21,399 nucleotides of DNA from JANNBN01 sp031385545 (GTDB taxonomy: Bacteria > Actinomycetota > Acidimicrobiia > Acidimicrobiales > JANYDT01), in contig JANNBN010000109.1 of assembly GCA_031385545.1 (NCBI GenBank), positions 1 through 21,399 on the forward strand, given 5' to 3'. Shown piece by piece: positions 14,488 through 21,258 of the stretch. The notes beneath the pieces are model-generated. The model did not search any database. It was not told the DNA's origin and saw only the letters and a program-made list of their open reading frames with translations. The number at the start of each line of letters is the position of its first letter. The first letter of the stretch is position 1. The translations under genes were made by a program, and so were the position numbers.

Positions 14488-14976
14488 TCAGTCGCGGAAG
14501 TTCTTGAACTGCAGCGGAACTTCGAAGTCGTGGGCCGTGAGGGCCGCCTTCGCGGTTTGCAGATCGTCACGCTTCTTTCCGGTGACACGCACAGCATCGC
14601 CCTGTGTCGAACTTGACACGGCCTTCGGACCGTTCTCTTTGATGAACCGGTTGATTTCCCGCGCCTTCTCCGACGAAATGCCGGCCTTGAGCGTGAGGAT
14701 TTGCCGGGCTGTGCCCCTCGTTGCTTCTTCGACCTTGCCGTAGTCGAGGCTCTTCAAGGAAACACCGCGCTTCACGAACTTCTCTTCGATGACCTGCAAC
14801 AGCGCTCGGAGCCGGTCCTCGCTGGCCGAGTGCAGCGTGATGGTTTCGGGTGTGGCGTCGATGGTCGAGTCGGTGTCCTTGAAATCGAACCGCGTTGCCA
14901 CCTCTCTGGTGGCTTGGTCCACCGCGTTCTTCACTTCTTGCTGATCGATTTCGGAAACGACGTCAAAGCTGGGCAC
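14488..14976 (-). CDS. yajQ: YajQ-family nucleotide-binding protein
   Basis: YajQ proteins are small two-domain proteins that bind nucleotides or RNA, and some members bind cyclic di-GMP. The 162 residues match the usual length and the sequence matches throughout: MPSFDVVSEIDQQEVKNAVD at the start, ATRFDFKDTDSTI, KRGVSLKSLDYGKVE, and the C-terminal VRVTGKKRDDLQTA. The start is GTG at 14976. It is preceded by a TAGCCT box at 6 nt and no ribosome binding site, so the mRNA is probably leaderless. The promoter is divergent from tRNA-Tyr, and the two control regions must overlap. Whether this member binds cyclic di-GMP cannot be read from the sequence. Confidence 0.95.
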   Translation of the reverse strand: MPSFDVVSEIDQQEVKNAVDQATREVATRFDFKDTDSTIDATPETITLHSASEDRLRALLQVIEEKFVKRGVSLKSLDYGKVEEATRGTARQILTLKAGISSEKAREINRFIKENGPKAVSSSTQGDAVRVTGKKRDDLQTAKAALTAHDFEVPLQFKNFRD

Positions 14977-14982
14977 GGGATC

Positions 14983-14988
14983 AGGCTA
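14983..14988 (-). promoter_or_regulatory. Predicted -10 box of yajQ
   Basis: Read on the minus strand the hexamer is TAGCCT, ending 6 nt before the GTG of yajQ. It overlaps TAACGT on the plus strand (14987-14992), a candidate -10 box for tRNA-Tyr, so the two divergent promoters may compete. Confidence 0.4.
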
Positions 14989-15006
14989 ACGTGATCTGCC
15001 GCACTC

Positions 15007-15087
15007 GGGTCGGTACCCAAGCGGCCAACGGGGGCAGACTGTAAATCTGCTGCGAGAGCTTCGAAGGTTCAAATCCTTCCCGGCCCA
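15007..15087 (+). tRNA. tRNA-Tyr (anticodon GTA)
   Basis: The acceptor stem GGGTCGG pairs with CCGGCCC (one G-U), followed by discriminator A at 15087. The D stem is CCC/GGG. The anticodon arm is GCAGA-CTGTAAA-TCTGC with anticodon GTA. A long variable arm is typical of tRNA-Tyr. The T arm is GAAGG-TTCAAAT-CCTTC. The following bases are CCG, so CCA is not encoded. Confidence 0.96.
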
Positions 15088-15116
15088 CCGAGTGAGCAGC
15101 AGCTGCGGGTCGTTCT

Positions 15117-15144
15117 TTGACCCCGGCTGCCGCTCCCGTATCTT
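15117..15144 (+). promoter_or_regulatory. Predicted promoter of the CAP-domain protein
   Basis: TTGACC (15117-15122) and TATCTT (15139-15144) are separated by 16 nt, a good sigma-70 type match. GAAGGG at 15147-15152 then gives a ribosome binding site 5 nt before the GTG start at 15158. The promoter lies just after tRNA-Tyr. Confidence 0.55.
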
Positions 15145-15157
15145 TCGAAGGGTTTCT

Positions 15158-15928
15158 GTGCGAATCGCCACACCTACCAACCGGTCCGGACGAACGTTTG
15201 CCGTCCTCGTGCCCGTCCTCCTCGTCTTCTCGGTCGGTTTCACGACCGGCACCATGCCAGCGGTCGCAGCACCTGCGCAAGCGGTCGTTGTTGCGGCGGT
15301 CGGACAGCCCTGCCAGGCAGGGACCCGCGGCGTGGACGCCGATGGCCGTCGATCAGCCTGCATTGCATTGTTCTTCGGGCGGGTCTGGGCCTGGTCGGAC
15401 CCGATCGGCGTCCCGCCGTCCGCGGCGGTGCCCGGGTCGTGGATGGCGATCACGACCGATTCAACCGGGGCGAACGCCGTTCCGGCTCCGGCCCTGATCT
15501 CAGCTGTTTATGCCGACCGCGAAGCGATGGCCGTGAGATTGACCGCGATCGTCAACGAGTGGCGAGCTGCCAAAGGGATAGCCCCGCTTGCGATCGACCC
15601 GCGTCTGGAACGACTGTCGAAGTTCTGGGCAGAGCGGTCCGGAACGGGAGAGTTTGTCGGCGGCACCGGGGCACACTGCCCGAAAGCCCTGTGCGCCGTG
15701 CGGGCCATGGAGTTGGGATACACGGCGTTCGGGGAAGTGATGCGGCCGTGGACACCAATCCCATCAGGCGATCTGAGCGCCGAGCGTTACTTCGTTGATT
15801 CGCCGCTGCACTTTGCCATCCTCACGGACCCTCGCTACACCCACATCGGCTTCGCCTTCCATCTCGTCGCAGACGTGACCGGTGCCCAGCGCATCGTTCT
15901 GGTCGGGCAGGTCGGGCGCAGCCGATGA
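15158..15928 (+). CDS. Secreted CAP/SCP-domain protein
   Basis: The 256-residue protein starts with a clear Sec signal: MRIATPTNRSGR, then a hydrophobic core FAVLVPVLLVFSVGF, and a cleavage region around AVAAPAQA near residues 35-42. A small segment with two cysteines (PCQAGTRGVDADGRRSAC) follows. The CAP (cysteine-rich secretory, SCP/PR1) fold then occupies roughly residues 125-255: VNEWRAAKGIAPLAIDPRLE, a GE segment, ERYFVDSPLHFAILTDPRYT with the conserved SPLH, HIGFAFHL, and VLVGQVG. Function of bacterial CAP proteins is mostly unknown. I chose GTG at 15158 for its promoter, ribosome binding site and signal peptide; an earlier GTG at 15092 abuts the tRNA and would spoil the signal. Confidence 0.85.
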   Translation: MRIATPTNRSGRTFAVLVPVLLVFSVGFTTGTMPAVAAPAQAVVVAAVGQPCQAGTRGVDADGRRSACIALFFGRVWAWSDPIGVPPSAAVPGSWMAITTDSTGANAVPAPALISAVYADREAMAVRLTAIVNEWRAAKGIAPLAIDPRLERLSKFWAERSGTGEFVGGTGAHCPKALCAVRAMELGYTAFGEVMRPWTPIPSGDLSAERYFVDSPLHFAILTDPRYTHIGFAFHLVADVTGAQRIVLVGQVGRSR

Positions 15929-15942
15929 AGCGCCAGCGGACG

Positions 15943-15974
15943 CGCCAGTGGATGCCCGAAGGCGTCCACTGGCG
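15943..15974. terminator. 14-bp stem-loop between convergent genes
   Basis: Arms 15943-15956 and 15961-15974 form a 14-bp stem (one G-U pair) closing the four-base loop CGAA. It starts 14 nt after the CAP-protein stop and ends 5 nt before the thiolase stop. No T-run follows, so it is probably a bidirectional hairpin terminator of the GC-rich type. Confidence 0.65.
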
Positions 15975-15979
15975 GCGAA

Positions 15980-17152
15980 TCAGCTGTAGATCTCGAACAG
16001 CCCAGCGCCGCCCATGCCGCCGCCGATGCACATGGTGACGACGCCCCACTTTGCCTTGCGCCGCTGTCCCTCAAGCAGGATGTGACCTGCGAGCCGGGCA
16101 CCGGTCATTCCGAAAGGGTGTCCGATGGCGATGGATCCGCCGTTGACGTTCAACTTCGCCGGGTCGATGCCCAACGTGTCACGTGAGTACAGCGCCTGGC
16201 TGGCAAACGCCTCGTTCAACTCCCACAGGTCGATGTCGTCGACCGTGAGGCCGTGGCGGGCCAGCAGCCGTGGAACCGCGAACACCGGGCCGATGCCCAT
16301 CTCGTCGGGGGCGCATCCGGCAACGGCCCAGCCGCGGAACGCGCCCAGGGGCTTCAGCCCGCGCTTCTCTGCTTCCTTTGCTTCCATGACCACGACCGTT
16401 GCAGCACCATCGGACAGCTGGCTGGCGTTGCCTGCGGTGACGTATTTGTCGGGACCCTTCACCGGCCCCAGCTTCGCGAGGCCCTCGAGTGTCGTTTCCG
16501 GGCGGTTGCACTCGTCTTTCGTCACCGTGTAGTCGACGATGGTCTCTTCCTTGGTCTCCTTGTTGACCAGCTTCATCTGCGTTGCCATCGGCACGATTTC
16601 TTCGTCGAAGATCCCGTTGGCCTGCGCTGCTGCAATGCGCTGCTGCGACGCAAGGGAGAACTCGTCCTGGGATTCACGTGAAATCTTGTAGCGCTCGGCC
16701 ACGATGTCGGCCGTGTCGATCATGGCCATGTAGATGTCGGGGTAGGCCTCGGTGAGGGCCGGGTCGAAGGTTTCGCGTGCAGGGGCGCCGGCTGGCAGGC
16801 TGATGGACTCCACGCCGCCCGCAACCATGACGTCGACGCCGTCCTGGGTGATGGCGTTCGCAGCCAGGGCGATGGTGTTCAGACCGGAAGAACAGAACCG
16901 GTTGAGGGTTGCGCCGGACGTGGTGATGGGAAGACCTGCCAACAAAGCAGCGTTGCGGGCGATGTTGCCGCCGCCGTGAGCGATGTTGCCGAGGTAGACG
17001 TCCTCAACCGCGGCAGGGTCGATCCCGGCACGGGCTACGGCATGTTTGATGGTGTGTGCAGCCATTGCCATCGGCGCGGTGATGTTGAACCCACCGCGGT
17101 GGGACTTGGCCAGGCCGGTGCGGGCGTATGAGACGATGACGGCTTCGCGCAT
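15980..17152 (-). CDS. Acetyl-CoA acetyltransferase (thiolase)
   Basis: Thiolases interconvert two acetyl-CoA with acetoacetyl-CoA, or cleave 3-ketoacyl-CoA in fatty acid degradation. The 390-residue length is typical. Catalytic features are all visible: nucleophile Cys87 in NRFCSSGLNT, GGVESIS, NEAFASQAL, His345 in GGSIAIGHPFGMTGAR, and Cys375 in MCIGGGMGGAGLFE. The ATG at 17152 has a strong AAGGAG 6 nt upstream, so the start is secure. The gene stands alone, so the sequence cannot tell a biosynthetic role from a beta-oxidation (FadA-type) role. Its 5' side marks the border of the decayed RHS region. Confidence 0.95.
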   Translation of the reverse strand: MREAVIVSYARTGLAKSHRGGFNITAPMAMAAHTIKHAVARAGIDPAAVEDVYLGNIAHGGGNIARNAALLAGLPITTSGATLNRFCSSGLNTIALAANAITQDGVDVMVAGGVESISLPAGAPARETFDPALTEAYPDIYMAMIDTADIVAERYKISRESQDEFSLASQQRIAAAQANGIFDEEIVPMATQMKLVNKETKEETIVDYTVTKDECNRPETTLEGLAKLGPVKGPDKYVTAGNASQLSDGAATVVVMEAKEAEKRGLKPLGAFRGWAVAGCAPDEMGIGPVFAVPRLLARHGLTVDDIDLWELNEAFASQALYSRDTLGIDPAKLNVNGGSIAIGHPFGMTGARLAGHILLEGQRRKAKWGVVTMCIGGGMGGAGLFEIYS

Positions 17153-17250
17153 CTAGGGCTCCTTGGAGAAGAACAGAAAACTGTCCTCCGTTCCTAGCCG
17201 AATCCGCCGTCCGGATTTCAGTCGAGGAAGGTGCCGGCCGCGACGGGGGG

Positions 17251-17898
17251 TTGCTCCACGGCCGTGCCTGCGCGCTCTCACGTCTCAGCAGTCTCGTGGG
17301 ACCGGCGACGGCGGTGGTGGCGGGTGCGGTCGAACGGCCCATCGATGTGACCAGCACGGCTGATCTTGCACCGGTTGGTTCAACGGTTCCGGAACCAGTT
17401 CGCGGCGGGGGAGGGGTGTTGGTTGCAGAGCGCGGCGCCCAGCAGCCAAGTCGCGGGTCAGTCGACGGCCTGCCCTTGGCTCAGCTGATGTCGTTTGATG
17501 TCGCTGTCTTTGTCGACCCGAAGGCGTGGAATCCAATCGCTCCCGGTACCGACGGCTTCGCGAAGAAGGCGCCGATAGTCTGCGTCGGCTGGCTCGGAAC
17601 CCATAATCGGATGACCGACACCACCGACACCGCATTCCCCCTCATCGACATGGGTGCCAGACCATACGCACCAGCTGTCGGACGGTTCCTGAGCGTCGAC
17701 CCAGTCGAAGACGGCGTCGGACCCTCCGACTACCTCTACCCACCAGACCCCATCAACAATTTCAATCTCGATGGACGCGGAATCGCTCTTCCATGGTGTT
17801 GGCCGCTCTGCATCCCGGTTTATCTGCCCGGTCGCAACGGAGCACCCAGGCATACAAACCGATGCCAAAATTCCCGACCGAAACCACTCAGAGGCTGA
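17251..17898 (+). pseudogene. 3' remnant of an RHS/YD-repeat polymorphic toxin gene
   Basis: From about 17587 the frame reads as the conserved C-terminal RHS core: GWLGTHNRMTD, then MGARPYAPAVGRFLSVDPVE (from 17650), and DPINNFNLDGRG (ending about 17781). This core forms the end of the shell that encloses a toxin domain, and variable toxin sequence normally follows it. Here only about 40 residues follow (LPWCWPLCIPVYLPG and onward) before a TGA at 17896-17898. Upstream of 17587 the frame is open but weakly RHS-like, and no start, ribosome binding site, signal or long repeat array is present. I read it as the truncated tail of a once much larger gene. A frame shift near 17780-17860 may have cut off the toxin. 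Confidence 0.7.
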
Positions 17899-18068
17899 TA
17901 CACGAGGTTTCGAAGCTCGTTCTAAGGTCCGCCACGGTTTCGGCATCACACGCGAGTGACGGTTCGCAGATCCAGACTATTGGCATCGGATACGTGGCTG
18001 CGTCAGCGCTCTTCGCTAATATCCATGGGGAGGTAAAAGCGCCAAACACGGTGATGGTGGGCGAATGA
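17862..18068 (+). CDS. Small ORF, possible out-of-frame piece of the RHS toxin domain
   Basis: This 68-residue frame starts MPKFPTETTQRLIHEVSKLV and has a short hydrophobic stretch, IQTIGIGYVAASALFANI. It has no family I recognise and no strong ribosome binding site. It overlaps the end of the RHS remnant in another frame, so it may be the continuation of the toxin domain after a frameshift, rather than an independent gene. The frame is open back to about 17793. The stop overlaps the next ORF as ATGA. Confidence 0.35.
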   Translation: MPKFPTETTQRLIHEVSKLVLRSATVSASHASDGSQIQTIGIGYVAASALFANIHGEVKAPNTVMVGE

Positions 18069-18229
18069 TTGAATCGTTGAGACCCGAAATCGCGGCGTTG
18101 GAAGCGGAACTTCAGAATCTAGAACGGAGCCAAGGTTCTAAGAAATCCAAAGAAGCCATTCGGATCAAGATTGAGAACTTGAAAGCTAAAGGTGAACGAT
18201 CAAAAGCAGGAGAAGCGCATCACAACTGA
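18065..18229 (+). CDS. 54-residue helical ORF, possible toxin C-terminus
   Basis: ATG at 18065 overlaps the previous stop as ATGA. The product is charged and strongly helical, with leucine spacing suited to a coiled coil (SLRPEIAALEAELQNLE). It ends KAKGERSKAGEAHHN, a basic, His-containing tail of the sort seen at the ends of some RHS/colicin-like toxins. The stretch is AT-richer than the surrounding genes. It is either a small independent protein or the last part of the broken toxin. Confidence 0.4.
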   Translation: MIESLRPEIAALEAELQNLERSQGSKKSKEAIRIKIENLKAKGERSKAGEAHHN

Positions 18230-18275
18230 TCGGTTCTAATATTTATCTCCATTCTAGGAATTGACCAACATAGTT

Positions 18276-18665
18276 ATGCAAGTCGAATTAATTCTCCCCG
18301 ATACTCTGGCCGGCTTTAGGATTGGCAGTTCAATCGACGAGTACGATCTGTCAGCCTTTGTTTTTGACGGTGTTGGTTACGGAACGACTGACTTAATTAG
18401 CTACAAGCCTGAGGTGGGACTCACCATTTGTGACACGATAGTTGTATCGATAGTGTCGCGAGGTGTGTGTTGGTTCCTGGGCCGGAATATCGTCGGCATG
18501 GCCGTAGCCGAGGCCATTGATTTCTCGGGGCTTGTTTTGCTTTCAGAGGACACCCAAGGTCCAGTTGCGGGCTTCTTCGAATTATCCCACGGAATCCAGT
18601 TCACTGCATTTGACGGAATCGTTTCAATTGTTACCATGTCAGACTTCGACCTTATTCCGGAATAG
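18276..18665 (+). CDS. Putative immunity protein of the RHS module
   Basis: This product of about 129 residues has many Asp and Glu and only a handful of Lys and Arg, giving a strongly acidic protein with no signal peptide or membrane segment. It matches no family I know. Position directly downstream of an RHS core and toxin-like ORFs, small size, acidity and AT-rich composition are all typical of immunity genes. The sequence seems to hold two related lobes: GSSIDEYDL ... VGLTICDTIVVSIVS and GMAVAEAIDF ... GIQFTAFDGIVSIVTMS. I took the ATG at 18276; a TTG at 18261, beside AGGA, would add five residues. An AT-rich -10-like TAATAT lies at 18237-18242. It looks intact while its toxin looks broken. 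Confidence 0.5.
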   Translation: MQVELILPDTLAGFRIGSSIDEYDLSAFVFDGVGYGTTDLISYKPEVGLTICDTIVVSIVSRGVCWFLGRNIVGMAVAEAIDFSGLVLLSEDTQGPVAGFFELSHGIQFTAFDGIVSIVTMSDFDLIPE

Positions 18666-18689
18666 GCGCCCGCAATACTGCGTATACGG

Positions 18690-19041
18690 CCATGCTGACG
18701 GGGAAGGGTCCGGTCGTGTTGTTGAACGGGGATCCACCGGACAACCGACGATCCGGCCCTCTTACGGCGGGCCGGGTTTCTCTTCGACGTCCACCACCTC
18801 TGCGTATGTGACGACTCTGACCCGTGATGGTTCGGGTCGTGTTGTTGAACGGGCATCTACCGGCCAACCAACTATCCGCCCGTCTTACGTCGGGCCGGGC
18901 GACTCTTCAACGTTCACCCTCAACACTTCAGGGGTGGCGTTGGATTACGTGCTCGGCACGACCGGAGGAACCACCATCACGGTCCAAGGCCCCGGAACCG
19001 GTAGCGGCGGGGCAACGACAACGACGACCGCTGCGGCGACG
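18690..19041 (+). pseudogene. Second RHS/YD-repeat fragment
   Basis: The frame encodes two repeated units 41 codons apart: GSGRVVERGSTGQPTIRPSY (near 18706) and GSGRVVERASTGQPTIRPSY (near 18829). GPGDSSTFTLNTSGVALDYV and LGTTGGTTITV follow, as in the YD-repeat region before the RHS core. No start codon context, no RHS core and no toxin are present, so it is a displaced fragment. It lies downstream of the putative immunity gene, an arrangement seen where toxin cassettes have been swapped at RHS loci. The frame runs without a stop into IS66 sequence at about 19042. Confidence 0.6.
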
Positions 19042-19465
19042 TTGCGGGAGATGGTCGAGGTGCAGGCGGCACGGATTGCGGTGTTGGAGAAGGCCGCTGG
19101 GCGGGATTCGTCGAATAGTTCGAAGCCGCCGTCGTCGGATGGGGTTTCTCCGCGTAAGAAGCGGGCGGAGCGGCGTGCTGAGGCACGGGCGGCTGGCCGA
19201 AGCACGGGCGGCTGGCCGAAAGCCGGGGAAGCAGCCCGGTACGCCGGGTACGTATCTCCGGCGGCGTGACCCGGATGTCACGGTTGTGCACGGGCCGGTG
19301 TGCTGCGGTGGGTGTGGGACCGGTATGGAAGCCGCGGTCGTAGTCGGGACCGAGGTCCGCCAGGTGATCGATCTGATCGCGGCCCGGGTGCACGTCACCG
19401 AGCATGTCGTTGAGCGTTGCCGCTGCGCGTGTGGGAGTGAGACGGCGGGGGTGTTCCCGTCGACG
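19042..19465 (+). pseudogene. IS66-family transposase, N-terminal fragment, frameshifted
   Basis: The first part reads LREMVEVQAARIAVLE then GRDSSNSSKPPSSDG, the leucine-rich and SSKPPSSDG start of IS66 transposases. After the 19-bp duplication the next frame reads RKPGKQPGTPGTYL, then CCGGCGTGME, EVRQVIDLIAARVHVTEH and CRCACGSETAGVFP, which is the zinc-binding region that follows in the family. Homology stops near 19465, so the DDE catalytic domain is missing. No terminal inverted repeats or accessory genes (tnpA, tnpB) are visible. It cannot encode an active enzyme. Confidence 0.8.
19183..19220 (+). repeat. 19-bp perfect tandem duplication causing a frameshift
   Basis: GCACGGGCGGCTGGCCGAA occupies 19183-19201 and 19202-19220. 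Removing one copy joins EARAAGR directly to KPGKQPG, restoring the IS66 frame. Nineteen is not a multiple of three, so the duplication is the inactivating change at this spot. Confidence 0.95.
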
Positions 19466-20229
19466 ACGATCACACCAAGACGCTTCACCCGCTGCTGCAA
19501 CCGTCTCGCTTCCGCTTTCAGTTCAAGGATGGTGAGCGACTACGAATCGTTCAGATGCAATGGTGCACTCGCGAGCCGGTCGACCGTGTTCGTGATCGCA
19601 TCCCAATCGGCTCCGGTGAACTTCCCTGACCCGGAACTTGTCATGAGGGATCGCCGTCAATGCCGACAACAACCGTTTGTTCAACTCCGCAGCACTCATC
19701 TCCAACTAGAAGAACAGGGTCGGGAGCTGCGCTTCGACAGCGACGTGCGCAGCAATGTTCAAGCCATCACCCCACCAGCCTGTCAACCGGTGCTGTGCCC
19801 GTCAGGTGGCGGCGGACCAAGGCTTTGATGACAGTTATTGGGCGGCGACGCGCCCTGCTGTTGACGTCTTCACGTGTGATTCGGTCGGGCCTGATCTTGT
19901 TCGGTCCCACCGTAAGCGACGTGGCGTCAACGGCGGTGAGCGCATCGAAAGATGCGCTGGATACCAGTCGTAACTGGTGATAGTGCCGTCGCGATCAACC
20001 GACGAGGACGCATTAAGCCTCAGTCCGACACAGCTCGACACCACCACAGGTTCCCCATCAACGGGGACGTCGGCGCCGAACGTGCCGAACGAGACCACAC
20101 CACCGCATCGAGCATCGCTCGCGAAGCCATCCGAGCCCTCCTCGCTTCCTGATCCAACTGATCACCTCAGCGGGGGTGCTCCACCCGGGCTCACCACGGT
20201 CCCCACCGTTCACCGCTCGGCCTCGCCCC
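19466..20229. other. Degenerate region with gene scraps, no intact gene
   Basis: No frame here has both a start signal and a recognisable full-length product. On the minus strand 19523-19705 contains a short piece beginning MSAAELNKRLLSALTAIPHD, which I cannot assign and which shifts frame into a piece ending DAITNTVDRLASAPLHLNDS. A PKD-like fragment lies at about 19955-20098 on the minus strand. Plus-strand frames are low-complexity shadows. The stretch looks like remains of several insertions and deletions. Confidence 0.5.
19955..20098 (-). pseudogene. PKD-domain fragment
   Basis: The minus-strand frame reads LRLNASSSVDRDGTITSYDW, closely matching the PKD pattern in which L-x-A-S-x-S-x-D-x-DG-x-I is followed by S-Y-x-W. 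PKD domains are extracellular immunoglobulin-like folds. Only about 30 residues match; the frame then loses the pattern and ends among scraps. No signal peptide or proper start was found. It could be a remnant of a surface protein brought in with the RHS genes. Confidence 0.4.
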
Positions 20230-20736
20230 TCAGAACAGCCGCTGCATGAGCGTGATGTCGATCCACCGCCCGAACTTTCTGCCCACTTCGCGTTCGATCC
20301 CGACCAACTCGAAACCGCGTGAGGCGTGGAGACGAATGGATGCTTCGTGACCAGCAAGGATCCGGGCCACGCACGAGTGGAATCCAGACTCCTCGGCCAG
20401 GTGCAGCACGTCATCAATGAGCAACCTTCCGATGCCTCGGTTCTGGTGCTCGCGATGCACATACACCGAGTTCTCCACGGTCGTCGAATAGCCCGGACGG
20501 CTTCGGTACGGGGAAATGGACGCGAACCCGAGGATCTGTTCCGGACCGCCTCCGATGGGCTCGACCGCAACGATCGCCCCGTGAGCTCCCTGGTGCGCTT
20601 CGATCCAGCGGCGCTGCACCTCGATCGAACGGGGCACGAGATCCATCGTGACGGTGGAATCGAGGACCTCGGTGTTGTAGATCGACCGCAGCCCTTCGGC
20701 GTCGGTCAGCTCGACTGGGCGCAGGATAACGGTCAT
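20230..20736 (-). CDS. GNAT-family N-acetyltransferase
   Basis: The 168-residue protein fits the phosphinothricin/YncA-like branch of GNAT enzymes, which acetylate small amines with acetyl-CoA in the cytoplasm. Visible are ILRPVELTDAEGLRSIYN at the N-terminus, ENSVYVHREHQNRGIGRLLI with the acetyl-CoA pyrophosphate loop (Gln-Asn-Arg-Gly-Ile-Gly), and ARILAGHEASIRLHASRGFE, where the paired Asn/His-Ser-Leu motif is usual. The substrate cannot be inferred. I chose ATG at 20736; a TTG at 20745 would add three residues. A TAGCGT box ends 9 nt before the ATG, so the leader would be very short. The gene is divergent from tRNA-Thr. Confidence 0.9.
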   Translation of the reverse strand: MTVILRPVELTDAEGLRSIYNTEVLDSTVTMDLVPRSIEVQRRWIEAHQGAHGAIVAVEPIGGGPEQILGFASISPYRSRPGYSTTVENSVYVHREHQNRGIGRLLIDDVLHLAEESGFHSCVARILAGHEASIRLHASRGFELVGIEREVGRKFGRWIDITLMQRLF

Positions 20737-20804
20737 CGTGGCCAAACGCTATCTCGGCCACATTTCGGCGCTGCTACTGTTACCTGCGCCGGTTCGCCGG
20801 AGAC

Positions 20805-20880
20805 GCCCTCTTAGCTCAGTCGGTAGAGCATTTCCATGGTAAGGAAAAGGTCGTCGGTTCGATTCCGACAGAGGGCTCCA
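20805..20880 (+). tRNA. tRNA-Thr (anticodon GGT)
   Basis: Acceptor stem GCCCTCT pairs fully with AGAGGGC, followed by T and an encoded CCA (20878-20880). The anticodon arm is TTTCC-ATGGTAA-GGAAA with anticodon GGT. The T arm is GTCGG-TTCGATT-CCGAC. All arms are canonical. Confidence 0.97.
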
Positions 20881-21062
20881 CGTGGTGCAGCGAAATCGTC
20901 GCTGCTACGAAGGCGTTTCACTCCTGCGGCAAGCAGTTCACCCGTACCCGGTGCGGATCGACCGGTCTCGTGCCATCGGGTGCGAACACCGTCAGCAAGC
21001 CCGTGAGACTCGTGTACGATCTATCGGCTCACGTCTTGGCGTGGGCTGGGTTGTTCTGCCTC

Positions 21063-21136
21063 GGCGGTGTAGCTCAGCTGGTTAGAGCGCACGACTCATA
21101 ATCGTGAGGTCGCCGGATCGAGCCCGGCCACCGCTA
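21063..21136 (+). tRNA. Elongator tRNA-Met (anticodon CAT)
   Basis: Acceptor stem GGCGGTG pairs with CACCGCT, so the first pair is G-U, followed by discriminator A; CCA is not encoded. The anticodon arm is CACGA-CTCATAA-TCGTG with anticodon CAT. It lacks the three G-C pairs of initiator tRNA, so it is the elongator form. The T arm is GCCGG-ATCGAGC-CCGGC, with A where T54 is expected. Confidence 0.93.
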
Positions 21137-21258
21137 CTGGCAACCCATGCGTCACGATTGAGCAGCACCTGCACCACAACGAAGCAACATCTGCAAAACA
21201 ACCATCAAGTCCCCCACACTGTCTGCAACCGCACCAGGTCTCACAAGGAACCACGATC

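Noticed and set aside
19977..20249. Plus-strand Pro/Thr/Ser-rich frame that might look like a secreted linker protein
   Set aside because: It is opposite the PKD-like fragment and the GNAT gene end, has no signal peptide or ribosome binding site, and looks like a shadow frame.
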